DNA of 9,083 nt from an uncultured Bacilli bacterium (GCA_947588975.1 CANQAF010000042.1:1-9083), one strand, 5' to 3'. Numbered from the stretch's first letter, positions 1 to 6,154 are shown. Notes: a model not told the origin generated them from the letters alone. Program-made: numbers and translations.

Positions 1-2
1 AT

Positions 3-644
3 TCATTTAACGAATCTATCTCTTTTTTTATAATAAACACATTGTGATTGTAATCTACAAGTATTACAACTTGGGTTTTGAGATTTACAATAATATCTAC
101 CAAACAAAACGAATTGATGATGCATACGATTTAACCTTTCTTTCGGTATCTTTTTAGATAACTTTTTTTCAATTGTGAAGACATCATCCGTTTCTTTAGC
201 AAAACCAAGACGCTTACTAACACGTGATACATGCGTATCAACTGCAATACAGGGTACATTATACAAAATGCTTAGAACTACATTTGTAGTCTTTCTTCCA
301 ACCCCAGGTAATGTTTCTAAATATTCTCTATTATTAGGCACAATGCCATTTTGATCTTTTAATAAAGAATTTGCAATAGAAATAATATTACAAGCTTTCT
401 TATGATAAGTACCAATTGGCTTAATGATACATTGGACATCTTCTAAATCTGCCTGACTCAGTGATTCCAAATTAGGATATTTTTGAAACAATATTTCGGT
501 TACCATATTCACGCGTTTATCGGTTGTTTGAGCGCTAAGCATAACTGCTAATAATAATTCATAATCTTTATTAAATTTTAATTCACAAACAGGATTTGGA
601 ATAATTTCATCTAAGTATGCAATTACATTATTCATCTGTATCAT
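3..644 (-). CDS. nth: Endonuclease III (DNA glycosylase/AP lyase)
   Basis: Base-excision repair enzyme of the HhH-GPD family, which removes oxidised pyrimidines and cleaves the abasic site. The 213 residues match the family length (E. coli Nth 211). The helix-hairpin-helix LPGVGRKT lies at 112-119 with catalytic Lys118, and the VDTH segment carries the catalytic Asp136. Cys186, 193, 196 and 202 have the C-x6-C-x2-C-x5-C spacing of the 4Fe-4S cluster, so the protein looks complete and active. It is the last visible gene of a cca-dnaD-nth operon. Its ATG at 644 overlaps the end of dnaD by 17 bases. A second in-frame ATG at 635 would give an 8-base overlap. Neither has a strong SD, so translation is probably coupled to dnaD. 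The stop is TGA at 3-5. Confidence 0.95.
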   Translation of the reverse strand: MIQMNNVIAYLDEIIPNPVCELKFNKDYELLLAVMLSAQTTDKRVNMVTEILFQKYPNLESLSQADLEDVQCIIKPIGTYHKKACNIISIANSLLKDQNGIVPNNREYLETLPGVGRKTTNVVLSILYNVPCIAVDTHVSRVSKRLGFAKETDDVFTIEKKLSKKIPKERLNRMHHQFVLFGRYYCKSQNPSCNTCRLQSQCVYYKKRDRFVK

Positions 645-1278
645 TCAACCAGTCATAATCAAACAGTTCTTTTTTTTCTACGCGCTTGTTTTGATACGAT
701 ATGCGATCTTTTTCTACATCTTCTTTCGTATGAATTCCTTTCTTTTTCCATTCATATAAAATTTTATCAATATATCTTAAATTAGAAACTCCATTATAGA
801 TTGCTTCTTTAAGAGCTAATGATATTACATCTTGTTCAAAACCAGCATCTTTCCAACCACCAATAATTTCATATTCCATTGGGGATAACGTACGCCCAAA
901 TTCTTGTTCAAACATATCATAAATTGTCTTTGTTTTCATTTCTGATGGTTCTTTTTCGTTCAAAATTAAATAAGCAAGCTTTTCATATAGTCCACCTAAA
1001 TCAATTTGTTCTTCACGTACACCGTCTACTTTTTTTAATTGAATAGATAACATTCCATTTGTAGATAAATGATCAATACATTCAAGAACTTCTGGCAGTG
1101 TAATATTCATATCATCACTAATTCGTTTAGGATTAAAGGCACAATCCTTTTGATTTAGCAAATAAATAATAATAAGTAAATCTTTTTCTGTAAGCGATAA
1201 TTTTTTATAATGTAAGAGTAATAGTCTTGGAAATTGTACTGTACTATCTTTCATTACACAAATCATTTTTTCCATCAT
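628..1278 (-). CDS. dnaD: DnaD-family replication initiation/restart protein
   Basis: Primosomal protein of low-GC Gram-positives that acts with DnaB and DnaI in loading the replicative helicase (family knowledge). Read from ATG 1278 it has 216 residues. The N-terminal ~85 residues look like the winged-helix domain. The C-terminal ~118-185 is the DnaB_2/DnaD domain with the signature YxxxIxxxW (YIDKILYEW, Tyr169 to Trp177) followed by KKKGI. The C-terminal tail ends in YDWLN-DTDE, an acidic tail common in DnaD. Start choice: an AAGGTG SD at 1285-1290 lies six bases before ATG 1278. An upstream in-frame GTG at 1287 lies inside that SD and is unlikely. The gene follows the cca-like gene by 23 bases and overlaps nth, forming one operon. 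Confidence 0.9.
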   Translation of the reverse strand: MMEKMICVMKDSTVQFPRLLLLHYKKLSLTEKDLLIIIYLLNQKDCAFNPKRISDDMNITLPEVLECIDHLSTNGMLSIQLKKVDGVREEQIDLGGLYEKLAYLILNEKEPSEMKTKTIYDMFEQEFGRTLSPMEYEIIGGWKDAGFEQDVISLALKEAIYNGVSNLRYIDKILYEWKKKGIHTKEDVEKDRISYQNKRVEKKELFDYDWLNDTDE

Positions 1279-1301
1279 GTATATCACCTTAATTTATTAT
1301 T

Positions 1302-1952
1302 TTACGATAAATATTTTTTCAAATCAAGCTCTTCTATAAAAGAATTCCATTTCTCTATATTTTTTATCTTGTCAATTTCTTTTTGTACTCTAGTTTTAGA
1401 CAAAGTAGCAAGTAATTCTTTTTGCTTTATAATGGCATTATATAATTCTTTTTCGATCTTAAAATCAAGATCAACCGCAAAGCGAAGTGCACGAATGATA
1501 CGAAGTGGATCTTCTTGAAACTTTATTTCTGGATTATTGATACTACGAATTATTTTATGGTCTATATCATCTTTGGCTTTCATATAATCTACATAATTTC
1601 CATTCCTATCTATACATAAAGTATTCATAACAAAATCTCTTCTAAATAAATCTTCTTGTAATGTAGATACATAGGTAATTTCAGGATAACGGTTATTATA
1701 ATATTGATCCTTTCGATATACAGTTACTTCAAATAAATATCCATTTTTTTGAATAGTACATGATCCATAAGCTACTTGCTTAGCAGAAAGTGTAAAATAT
1801 TCTTCTAACTTAACAAGTGGCATAGAAGTACAAATATCAATATCCTTATTTTCGATTCCTAAATATCGATCTCGTGGAAATCCACCAACAATATATCCTT
1901 CATAGCCCAAGTCATGCATATTTTTCAAAATAGAAAGCGCGACTTCATACAC
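1302..1952 (-). CDS. cca: Short class II tRNA nucleotidyltransferase / poly(A) polymerase-like protein (head and neck only)
   Basis: Related to CCA-adding enzymes that build or repair the tRNA 3' CCA end. Class II motifs are present: VGGFPRD at 22-28 (GG and RD), DID at 37-39 (two metal-binding Asp), FRRDF at 103-107, the nucleotide-selecting EDPLR at 147-151, and RVQKE at 188-192 (motif E, RxxxE). The protein stops at 216 residues, whereas B. subtilis and Geobacillus enzymes have about 400, so the tRNA-binding body and tail are missing. There is no room for a frameshifted remainder, because dnaD begins 23 bases after the stop. The first in-frame start is GTG 1952, four bases after a GGGGTGG SD. 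An out-of-frame ATG at 1948 would not give this protein. It is first in the cca-dnaD-nth operon. Whether it adds CCA alone, needs a partner, or is another NTase is open. Confidence 0.8.
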   Translation of the reverse strand: MYEVALSILKNMHDLGYEGYIVGGFPRDRYLGIENKDIDICTSMPLVKLEEYFTLSAKQVAYGSCTIQKNGYLFEVTVYRKDQYYNNRYPEITYVSTLQEDLFRRDFVMNTLCIDRNGNYVDYMKAKDDIDHKIIRSINNPEIKFQEDPLRIIRALRFAVDLDFKIEKELYNAIIKQKELLATLSKTRVQKEIDKIKNIEKWNSFIEELDLKKYLS

Positions 1953-2014
1953 AATACCACCCCATTTTTCAATATATACTCAATAAAATATATAAGTAAT
2001 TCTCGTTCTTATTT

Positions 2015-2044
2015 ATTGTATCATAAAATGATAAATGGAAACAA
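2015..2044 (-). promoter_or_regulatory. Sigma-A-type promoter of the cca-dnaD-nth operon
   Basis: On the minus strand, TTGTTT (2044-2039) and TACAAT (2020-2015) are separated by 18 bases. The -10 is preceded by ATGA. Transcription should start near 2008, giving a leader of about 55 bases before the GTG at 1952. The rest of the 1953-2150 spacer shows no gene. Confidence 0.55.
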
Positions 2045-2117
2045 ATCAAAAAGGTAAAAATGCAAAGTACATTATTTATCTATAAAATTCTTAACAGTTG
2101 TACGATTAAAATAGAAT

Positions 2118-2133
2118 TAGATTTCTATATTTT
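2118..2133. repeat. Direct repeat, copy 1 (16 bp, flanks HU gene)
   Basis: TAGATTTCTATATTTT occurs here downstream of the HU gene and again, identically, at 2519-2534 upstream of it. It is low complexity and may be chance in AT-rich spacers. Confidence 0.45.
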
Positions 2134-2150
2134 ATTACCATGATACATAA

Positions 2151-2175
2151 TAAAAAAGAAACCTATCGGTTTCTT
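2151..2175 (-). terminator. Intrinsic terminator of the HU gene
   Basis: Read on the minus strand, AAGAAACC (2175-2168) pairs perfectly with GGTTTCTT (2163-2156) around a GATA loop and continues into TTTT. The stem begins inside the HU stop codon (2176-2174), so the gene ends directly in its terminator. Confidence 0.88.
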
Positions 2176-2446
2176 AGTTTAAAGCTTCTTTTAATTTAGA
2201 ACCAGCTTTGATTGTAACAGCAGTTCTTGCAGGAATTTTAACAGTTTCTCCAGTTCTTGGATTACGTGCAGTAGTAGCAGGTTTTTCCTTACTTGCAAAA
2301 GTACAAAAACCAGTTAAAGTTACTTTACCACTTGATTTTAATCCTTTTTCAATTCCTTTCATCATAGCATCTAAAGCACGAGTTGCATCAGCTTTTGTTA
2401 ACCCAGCTTCTTCAGCAATGAAACTTACTAATTCTGCTTTTGACAT
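2174..2446 (-). CDS. hup: HU-family histone-like DNA-binding protein
   Basis: Nucleoid protein that bends DNA as a dimer. The 90 residues match the family size. The N-terminal helices start MSKAELVSFIAEEAGLTKAD. The core LTGFCTFASKEK matches the usual GFGTF strand, with Cys in place of the second Gly. The arm tip carries ARNPRTGE, with the intercalating-proline RNP motif, and the end KAGSKLKEALN is standard. The start ATG 2446 follows a near-perfect AGGAGGT SD. It is a monocistronic unit with its own promoter and terminator and is probably strongly expressed. The bacillus-type single HU gene is usually called hup or hbs. Confidence 0.96.
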   Translation of the reverse strand: MSKAELVSFIAEEAGLTKADATRALDAMMKGIEKGLKSSGKVTLTGFCTFASKEKPATTARNPRTGETVKIPARTAVTIKAGSKLKEALN

Positions 2447-2489
2447 AATTTACCTCCTCAAATTGATAAGCTATCTTGCTTACACTTAC

Positions 2490-2518
2490 AGAATACCATT
2501 TTTCATACGTAAAATCAA
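2490..2518 (-). promoter_or_regulatory. Sigma-A-type promoter of the HU gene
   Basis: Minus strand: TTGATT (2518-2513), a 17-base spacer, then TATTCT (2495-2490). The predicted start near 2483 leaves a leader of about 36 bases that ends in the AGGAGGT ribosome binding site. Confidence 0.65.
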
Positions 2519-2534
2519 TAGATTTCTATATTTT
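2519..2534. repeat. Direct repeat, copy 2 (16 bp, flanks HU gene)
   Basis: Identical 16-mer to 2118-2133. It lies immediately upstream of the HU -35 box, where AT-rich elements can act as promoter UP-like sequence. Confidence 0.45.
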
Positions 2535-2557
2535 TCTTGAAAAAATAAGCTTTTTTA

Positions 2558-2893
2558 TTATTGTGAGCCTATATTTTCTGATTTCGAATTTACATCATCT
2601 GTTTTACTGAGTGGCGTAGATTTATAGCTTTTAAGTGCATCATAAATACTAGAAGCACCTATAAAGCTAAATATTGCAACCCATATGCTTTCGTAAATAG
2701 AAAGTTGATAAAATAATAGTCCAAAAGGGATTCCTAATAAAAATGAAAAAATTACATTCCAAATCCAGATATGTGATGTTTTACGAATAATCGATAATCC
2801 TTTTAATTTTTGAATCAATGCCATTAATATTGCGCTAAATATCATACTTACTGATAAAGTATGCAATAAATTTTCCGGTAACACAATTGTCAT
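2558..2893 (-). CDS. Small holin-like membrane protein
   Basis: I do not recognise this as a named family with certainty. The 111-residue protein has an N-terminal hydrophobic helix (~9-27), a basic loop (KLKGLSIIRKTSH), two close hydrophobic segments (~43-64 and ~69-86) and a polar, Ser/Lys-rich tail. The segment ending in SSIYDALKS resembles the end of the last helix in small phage holins and holin-like proteins of Firmicutes. No endolysin or other phage gene lies beside it, so a lysis role is not supported by context. Start ATG 2893 has a strong GGAGG SD seven bases upstream. It diverges from the deacetylase lipoprotein gene, so an envelope role is possible. No convincing terminator is seen before the HU promoter. 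Confidence 0.6.
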   Translation of the reverse strand: MTIVLPENLLHTLSVSMIFSAILMALIQKLKGLSIIRKTSHIWIWNVIFSFLLGIPFGLLFYQLSIYESIWVAIFSFIGASSIYDALKSYKSTPLSKTDDVNSKSENIGSQ

Positions 2894-2914
2894 TTATTCA
2901 CCTCCAAAAGAAAA

Positions 2915-2943
2915 TTGAAAATAAACAATTCATTTCATATACC
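2915..2943 (+). promoter_or_regulatory. Possible promoter of the deacetylase gene
   Basis: TTGAAA (2915-2920), a 17-base spacer, and TATACC (2938-2943) on the plus strand. The -10 is weak. It would give a leader of about 80 bases before ATG 3029. It abuts the opposing promoter at 2944-2972, so the two could exclude each other. Confidence 0.3.
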
Positions 2944-2972
2944 ATTGTATGCAGTCAAATACGATAGAGCAA
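2944..2972 (-). promoter_or_regulatory. Probable promoter of the holin-like gene
   Basis: Minus strand: TTGCTC (2972-2967), a 17-base spacer, then TACAAT (2949-2944). Transcription would start near 2937, 44 bases before ATG 2893. Confidence 0.45.
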
Positions 2973-3028
2973 TATTAAATACCATACATGATATTTGTTT
3001 TTCTGGAATATACTATACGGGTGACCTC

Positions 3029-4315
3029 ATGAAAAAATATATCATCATATTTTTTGCTTGTATTTTAATGACTGGTTGTGGTAAAAAAGATGTATCCAAA
3101 AATATTAATACTATTATTGAAAAAGAAAAAAATATTTTAGTGGGAATTAATTATCCAGTTACAAATATAAAAGCATTAGATCATACGATTGAAAAAAATA
3201 TCAATTCTATTTATCAAAAATTCAAATCTCAATATAATACATTAAATGAACTACATGAGCAATCAGAACTCAACATTGATTATTATTATGATGTGATCAA
3301 TAATCGTTATCACAATATTACATTGCATACCTTTATTAACAGTTCTAATCTCGCAAATCCTTATCATCATATTAAAAGTTATGTATATGATCAACAAAAT
3401 AAGAAATTTTTAACGATTCATGATATTTTGACAGAAGATAGCTTTTTACAATTTGTAAGTATTTTAAAAACACAATTGATTAAAAAATATGGGGAATGCA
3501 TCTTATTAGACAAATTAAAGGGAATTATAACACCTGATTATAATTATCCATTGTTTACCTTTGATACAGAAACCCTTACTATCTATTTTAATCCTGGGGA
3601 AATTACAGCATCATATTGTGATATTATTGATATTGAAATTCCTCTTAGTCGACTTCAAGTCAAAATACCAATTAATTCAGAATTAAAGACAGATAAAGTT
3701 ATAGAGTTTACAACTAACCCAAGAGTATTAGACATTTCTAAAAAAGTAATTGCGCTTACCTTTGATGATGGACCAAGCAAATATACAAAAGAAATTTTGG
3801 ATATTTTAAATGAAAATCATGCTTATGCAACCTTTTTTGTCATTGGCAATAAAGTAGAAATTTACCAAGATACCATGCAAAAAATGGTACAATTAGGAAA
3901 CGAGATAGGAAATCACTCTTATAATCACAAATGGCTTACCAAATTGAATCAAACAGATTTAGAAGAACAAATTACGAAAACACAAGATATTATCAAACAA
4001 ATTACTGGATATACACCAACTATTATTCGTCCTACATATGGTTCTATTAGTCAAAAACTAAGAAAACAATTATCATTGGATGTAATTATGTGGACAGTTG
4101 ATACGAGTGATTGGAAATATAAATCTATAGATCGTATCGTAAAAAATGCAACTACGAACATTAAAGATTTAGATATTATACTGATGCATGATACCCATGA
4201 AAGAACAGTAAGCGCACTTAAAAAAATCATTCCTATTTTAAAAGAGCAAGGATTTGAATTTGTAACAATAAGTGAATTAAAAGAAATTCAACAACTAAGA
4301 AAACAAGCCAAATGA
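3029..4315 (+). CDS. PdaC-like lipoprotein polysaccharide deacetylase (NodB domain)
   Basis: Predicted membrane-anchored deacetylase of cell-wall polysaccharide, most likely peptidoglycan by analogy with B. subtilis PdaC. Read from ATG 3029 it has 428 residues. The short signal MKKYIIIFFACILMTGC has a lipobox LMTGC, with lipidation at Cys17. An N-terminal region (~40-215) resembles the DUF4163/DUF3298 modules of PdaC, including the stretch LTIYFNPGEI. The NodB domain follows (~238-415): TFDDGP at 244-249 (Asp246, Asp247), HSYNH at 296-300 (metal His296 and His300), RPTYG at 334-338, DTSDW at 358-362 and LMHD ending in His387-Asp388. All five catalytic motifs are present; only the usual RPPYG reads RPTYG. 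The start is chosen because upstream TTG 2915 would bury the signal peptide. GGGTGA at 3019-3024 can serve as the SD. Stop is TGA. Confidence 0.9.
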   Translation: MKKYIIIFFACILMTGCGKKDVSKNINTIIEKEKNILVGINYPVTNIKALDHTIEKNINSIYQKFKSQYNTLNELHEQSELNIDYYYDVINNRYHNITLHTFINSSNLANPYHHIKSYVYDQQNKKFLTIHDILTEDSFLQFVSILKTQLIKKYGECILLDKLKGIITPDYNYPLFTFDTETLTIYFNPGEITASYCDIIDIEIPLSRLQVKIPINSELKTDKVIEFTTNPRVLDISKKVIALTFDDGPSKYTKEILDILNENHAYATFFVIGNKVEIYQDTMQKMVQLGNEIGNHSYNHKWLTKLNQTDLEEQITKTQDIIKQITGYTPTIIRPTYGSISQKLRKQLSLDVIMWTVDTSDWKYKSIDRIVKNATTNIKDLDIILMHDTHERTVSALKKIIPILKEQGFEFVTISELKEIQQLRKQAK

Positions 4316-4319
4316 AAAA

Positions 4320-4355
4320 AGTAAAATATGAAATAGTTTGCTCATATGATTTACT
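4320..4355 (+). repeat. Inverted repeat abutting the start codon of the next gene
   Basis: AGTAAA plus ATATGA (4320-4331) pairs with TCATAT and TTTACT (4342-4355), giving 12 base pairs with a two-base bulge (GA at 4348-4349) and a 10-base loop. The stem ends exactly at ATG 4356 and takes the place where an SD would be. No T-tract follows, so it is not a standard terminator. TATGAT at 4345-4350 inside it could alternatively be a -10 box for a leaderless mRNA. Confidence 0.5.
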
Positions 4356-4748
4356 ATGAATACCAAAAAAAAAGAAGCAGATTTACTGGATCTACAAATA
4401 CTTGCTACTATTGTTTATATTGGCAGTTTAATTCTATCGATTTATTTAACTTATAATGATAAACAAAAGGTTCTTAATTTAAAAAAAATATTTACTGAAA
4501 AGCAAAACTTAAATTTATCAATTTTTAATCGTGTATTAGTAGTAGTTCTTACTGGAATTTTCTTATATGCAAGTTATGAGAATAAAGAATTAGCAAAAAT
4601 AAAAAATGAAAAACTAAAAAACTTTGATTTACAAATATATGCATCGTGGTTATCTTTAATTGCAACTATAATAGTACTATATGTAATTATTGATTCGCAA
4701 GGGTCACAATATAGTATTATTTCAGGAATTACAAACCCTAATTTATAA
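4356..4748 (+). CDS. Three-helix membrane protein of unknown function
   Basis: A hypothetical protein of 130 residues, without a function I can name. Three hydrophobic segments (~12-33, ~55-73 and ~91-112) are separated by basic loops (KQKVLNLKK and KIKNEKLKN). TM1 and TM3 begin with similar LDLQIxA / FDLQIYA motifs, which hints at an internal repeat or a shared helix-start signal. My impression is that small proteins of this plan recur in uncultured gut Bacilli, but I cannot verify that here. It lies 40 bases after the deacetylase and may be co-transcribed with it. No SD precedes ATG 4356 and no other in-frame ATG follows, so initiation is unusual: either coupled, structured, or leaderless from TATGAT at 4345. 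It ends in a bidirectional terminator. Confidence 0.7.
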   Translation: MNTKKKEADLLDLQILATIVYIGSLILSIYLTYNDKQKVLNLKKIFTEKQNLNLSIFNRVLVVVLTGIFLYASYENKELAKIKNEKLKNFDLQIYASWLSLIATIIVLYVIIDSQGSQYSIISGITNPNL

Positions 4749-4777
4749 AAAAAGAGTATACAGTATACACTTTTTTT
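4747..4777. terminator. Bidirectional intrinsic terminator between convergent genes
   Basis: A7G (4747-4754) and GTATA (4756-4760) pair with TATAC (4764-4768) and CT7 (4770-4777), with one A-A mismatch and a CAG loop. A- and T-runs on either side let it work for both the plus-strand membrane-protein gene (stop 4746-4748) and the minus-strand surface gene (stop 4785-4783). Confidence 0.85.
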
Positions 4778-4782
4778 ATTTA

Positions 4783-6042
4783 CTACTTATATTTAATCAA
4801 TCGAGCACTGAAATCAATATTGGTATAACTAGATTTTGTAGAATTCCAAAACCACAAGCCAGCTTGCCCATTACTACTATACATAGCACCACCCACAATA
4901 GGAGTTTGACTATCGATTCCATTTTGATGATAAAAATCACCAATGTATGTATTTGCACTCCCACCTACTGCTACTGGAAAACCAATAAGAGGATAATTTT
5001 CGTTATATCCTAGTTTAGATGCCCAATCATTTACAGATGGTATTGTATAGCCAATTGGCTGATAACATCCATCAAATTTGTCCGATATATAATTACTAGG
5101 CTCATAACATATATAGGGTTGATAATTCTTAATATTAATCCCATCTACATATTGCCATATATTTCCATAAATATCCTCTATTCCTCGGTAGATCATAGAA
5201 TGTTTTCCATCATTATTTAAAGTTCCTGACTTCATTTCTAAGGTATCACAACCGCCACTTGAAATAGATGTAGTACCACCATTTATATATCCTTGGCCTA
5301 ATTTGTCTTGAGAATTATAATCCGCATATTCTACTAAATATAGTAATTGTATTATAAAATAATGGTAATCTAATTGGCTAAAATTATCTCCTAAAGCTTT
5401 TGCATAGTTTCTTGCTTGTGCAATAGTGATACTTGACAATGGTGTTTTTCCACTTATACTATGTACTCCTGAACTATTTCCTGACATTGTATATCTTCCA
5501 ATGGAAAACGCTTCACTTTTTTTATAATCTTCATCTACTTGATCTTTTGATATGTATATGTATTCATAGTCATTATCTTGATATCTTTTATAATAAAATT
5601 TTGGTATATATGTTAATACTTCTCCATTATTTCCTGTAAAACTAAAACTATTATCTCCTATCTTCGCCGTTATTTCTTTTGTGTCGGTATTATAGTTATA
5701 GGATTTGATTTCACTCCATGGATAGATATCATCAAAGTCATTTCTTACACCATTATCTAAATCACTTTGATTTTTAATAGCAGTTGCTACTAAGTCCTTA
5801 GAATCTTCTATTCTCTCCCATGTTGTTGCATTTGTATTGAATGCTCTTCTTATCCCATATACTTTAATTACTTCTTCCTCTTTTTGATTGGATCCTTCTA
5901 ATTGTTCTTTGGTTTCTTTTGTTAGCGTATCCAATATCACTTTTTTATTTTGTAAATTATTTAAGATTCCTACCATCAGTGCTAAAAACAATAATAACAA
6001 TGTATATAATATAGCGCTAGTAGCAAACCCTTTTCTCTTCAT
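4783..6042 (-). CDS. Prepilin-like surface protein with C-terminal phage-tail/FGE-like C-type lectin domain
   Basis: Predicted cell-surface protein of 419 residues. The start MKRKGFATSAILY is followed by an uninterrupted hydrophobic helix to ~28 and a polar coiled stretch. A basic KRKG|F junction before a helix resembles type IV prepilin leaders, although the usual Glu at +5 is absent. Residues ~60-150 (VYGIRRAF, WERIED, DFDDIYPWSEIK, YIPKFYYKRY) and the rest (GKTP, LLYLVEYADYNSQ, YRGIEDIYGNIWQYVDGINI at 285-304, VGG at 383-385, a terminal AGLWFW and SARL) follow the pattern of phage tail and surface proteins with a sulfatase-modifying-factor/C-type lectin fold. It probably binds a ligand. 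ATG 6042 is preferred over TTG 6063 because AAAGGAG lies at 6057-6051, eight bases upstream. The leader holds a G9 hairpin and an inverted repeat. No pilus assembly gene is in the window. Confidence 0.75.
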   Translation of the reverse strand: MKRKGFATSAILYTLLLLFLALMVGILNNLQNKKVILDTLTKETKEQLEGSNQKEEEVIKVYGIRRAFNTNATTWERIEDSKDLVATAIKNQSDLDNGVRNDFDDIYPWSEIKSYNYNTDTKEITAKIGDNSFSFTGNNGEVLTYIPKFYYKRYQDNDYEYIYISKDQVDEDYKKSEAFSIGRYTMSGNSSGVHSISGKTPLSSITIAQARNYAKALGDNFSQLDYHYFIIQLLYLVEYADYNSQDKLGQGYINGGTTSISSGGCDTLEMKSGTLNNDGKHSMIYRGIEDIYGNIWQYVDGINIKNYQPYICYEPSNYISDKFDGCYQPIGYTIPSVNDWASKLGYNENYPLIGFPVAVGGSANTYIGDFYHQNGIDSQTPIVGGAMYSSNGQAGLWFWNSTKSSYTNIDFSARLIKYK

Positions 6043-6064
6043 ATTTTTCACTCCTTTAGACAAT

Positions 6065-6087
6065 AAAAAAGGGGATTACCCCCCCCC
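6065..6087 (-). terminator. G9 hairpin plus T6: intrinsic terminator or leader attenuator
   Basis: On the minus strand, nine G (6087-6079), TAAT loop (6078-6075), CCCC (6074-6071), then TTTTTT (6070-6065). The minimal stem is four G-C pairs; the extra five G could slide or form G-U pairs with the T-tract. It lies 86 bases after the nrnA stop and only eight bases before the SD of the surface-protein gene. It can therefore end ackA-nrnA transcripts and also attenuate the next gene. Confidence 0.7.
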
Positions 6088-6092
6088 GTTTA

Positions 6093-6125
6093 CAAATAGC
6101 AAATATTAGAAACACTTGCTATTTG
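6093..6125. repeat. 10-bp perfect inverted repeat in the surface-gene leader
   Basis: CAAATAGCAA (6093-6102) and TTGCTATTTG (6116-6125) are perfect reverse complements around a 13-base spacer. The repeat lies five bases upstream (in transcription order) of the G9 tract. It could be an RNA hairpin or a protein-binding operator. No T-run follows, so it is not itself an intrinsic terminator. Confidence 0.7.
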
Positions 6126-6154
6126 AAACTATTTTATGATTAATTTCTACATTT

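Noticed and set aside
1234..1518. Plus-strand open frame across the dnaD-cca junction
   Set aside because: Antisense shadow of two conserved genes, with low-complexity Phe/Ser-rich translation.
2208..2540. Plus-strand open frame opposite the HU gene
   Set aside because: Antisense to a strongly conserved HU coding sequence and its promoter; no SD or family likeness.
2535..2557. AAGCTT-centred A/T palindrome after the holin-like gene as a terminator
   Set aside because: The stem is almost all A-T with poor geometry; not convincing.
2915..3028. TTG-initiated N-terminal extension of the deacetylase (38 extra residues)
   Set aside because: It would place a polar stretch before a clear lipoprotein signal with lipobox; ATG 3029 gives a normal secreted protein.
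3..4315. Mycoplasma-type code (TGA = Trp)
   Set aside because: The tryptophans checked in conserved proteins are TGG, and nth and the deacetylase end naturally at TGA.
5433..5639. Plus-strand open frames opposite the surface-protein gene (also at 4690-5013 and 5888-6109)
   Set aside because: Shadows of the 4783-6042 coding sequence; the 4690 frame also crosses the bidirectional terminator.
2558..6042. Prophage remnant
   Set aside because: A holin-like protein and a phage-tail-like lectin domain are present, but they are separated on opposite strands by bacterial envelope genes and there is no integrase, capsid, terminase or lysin.
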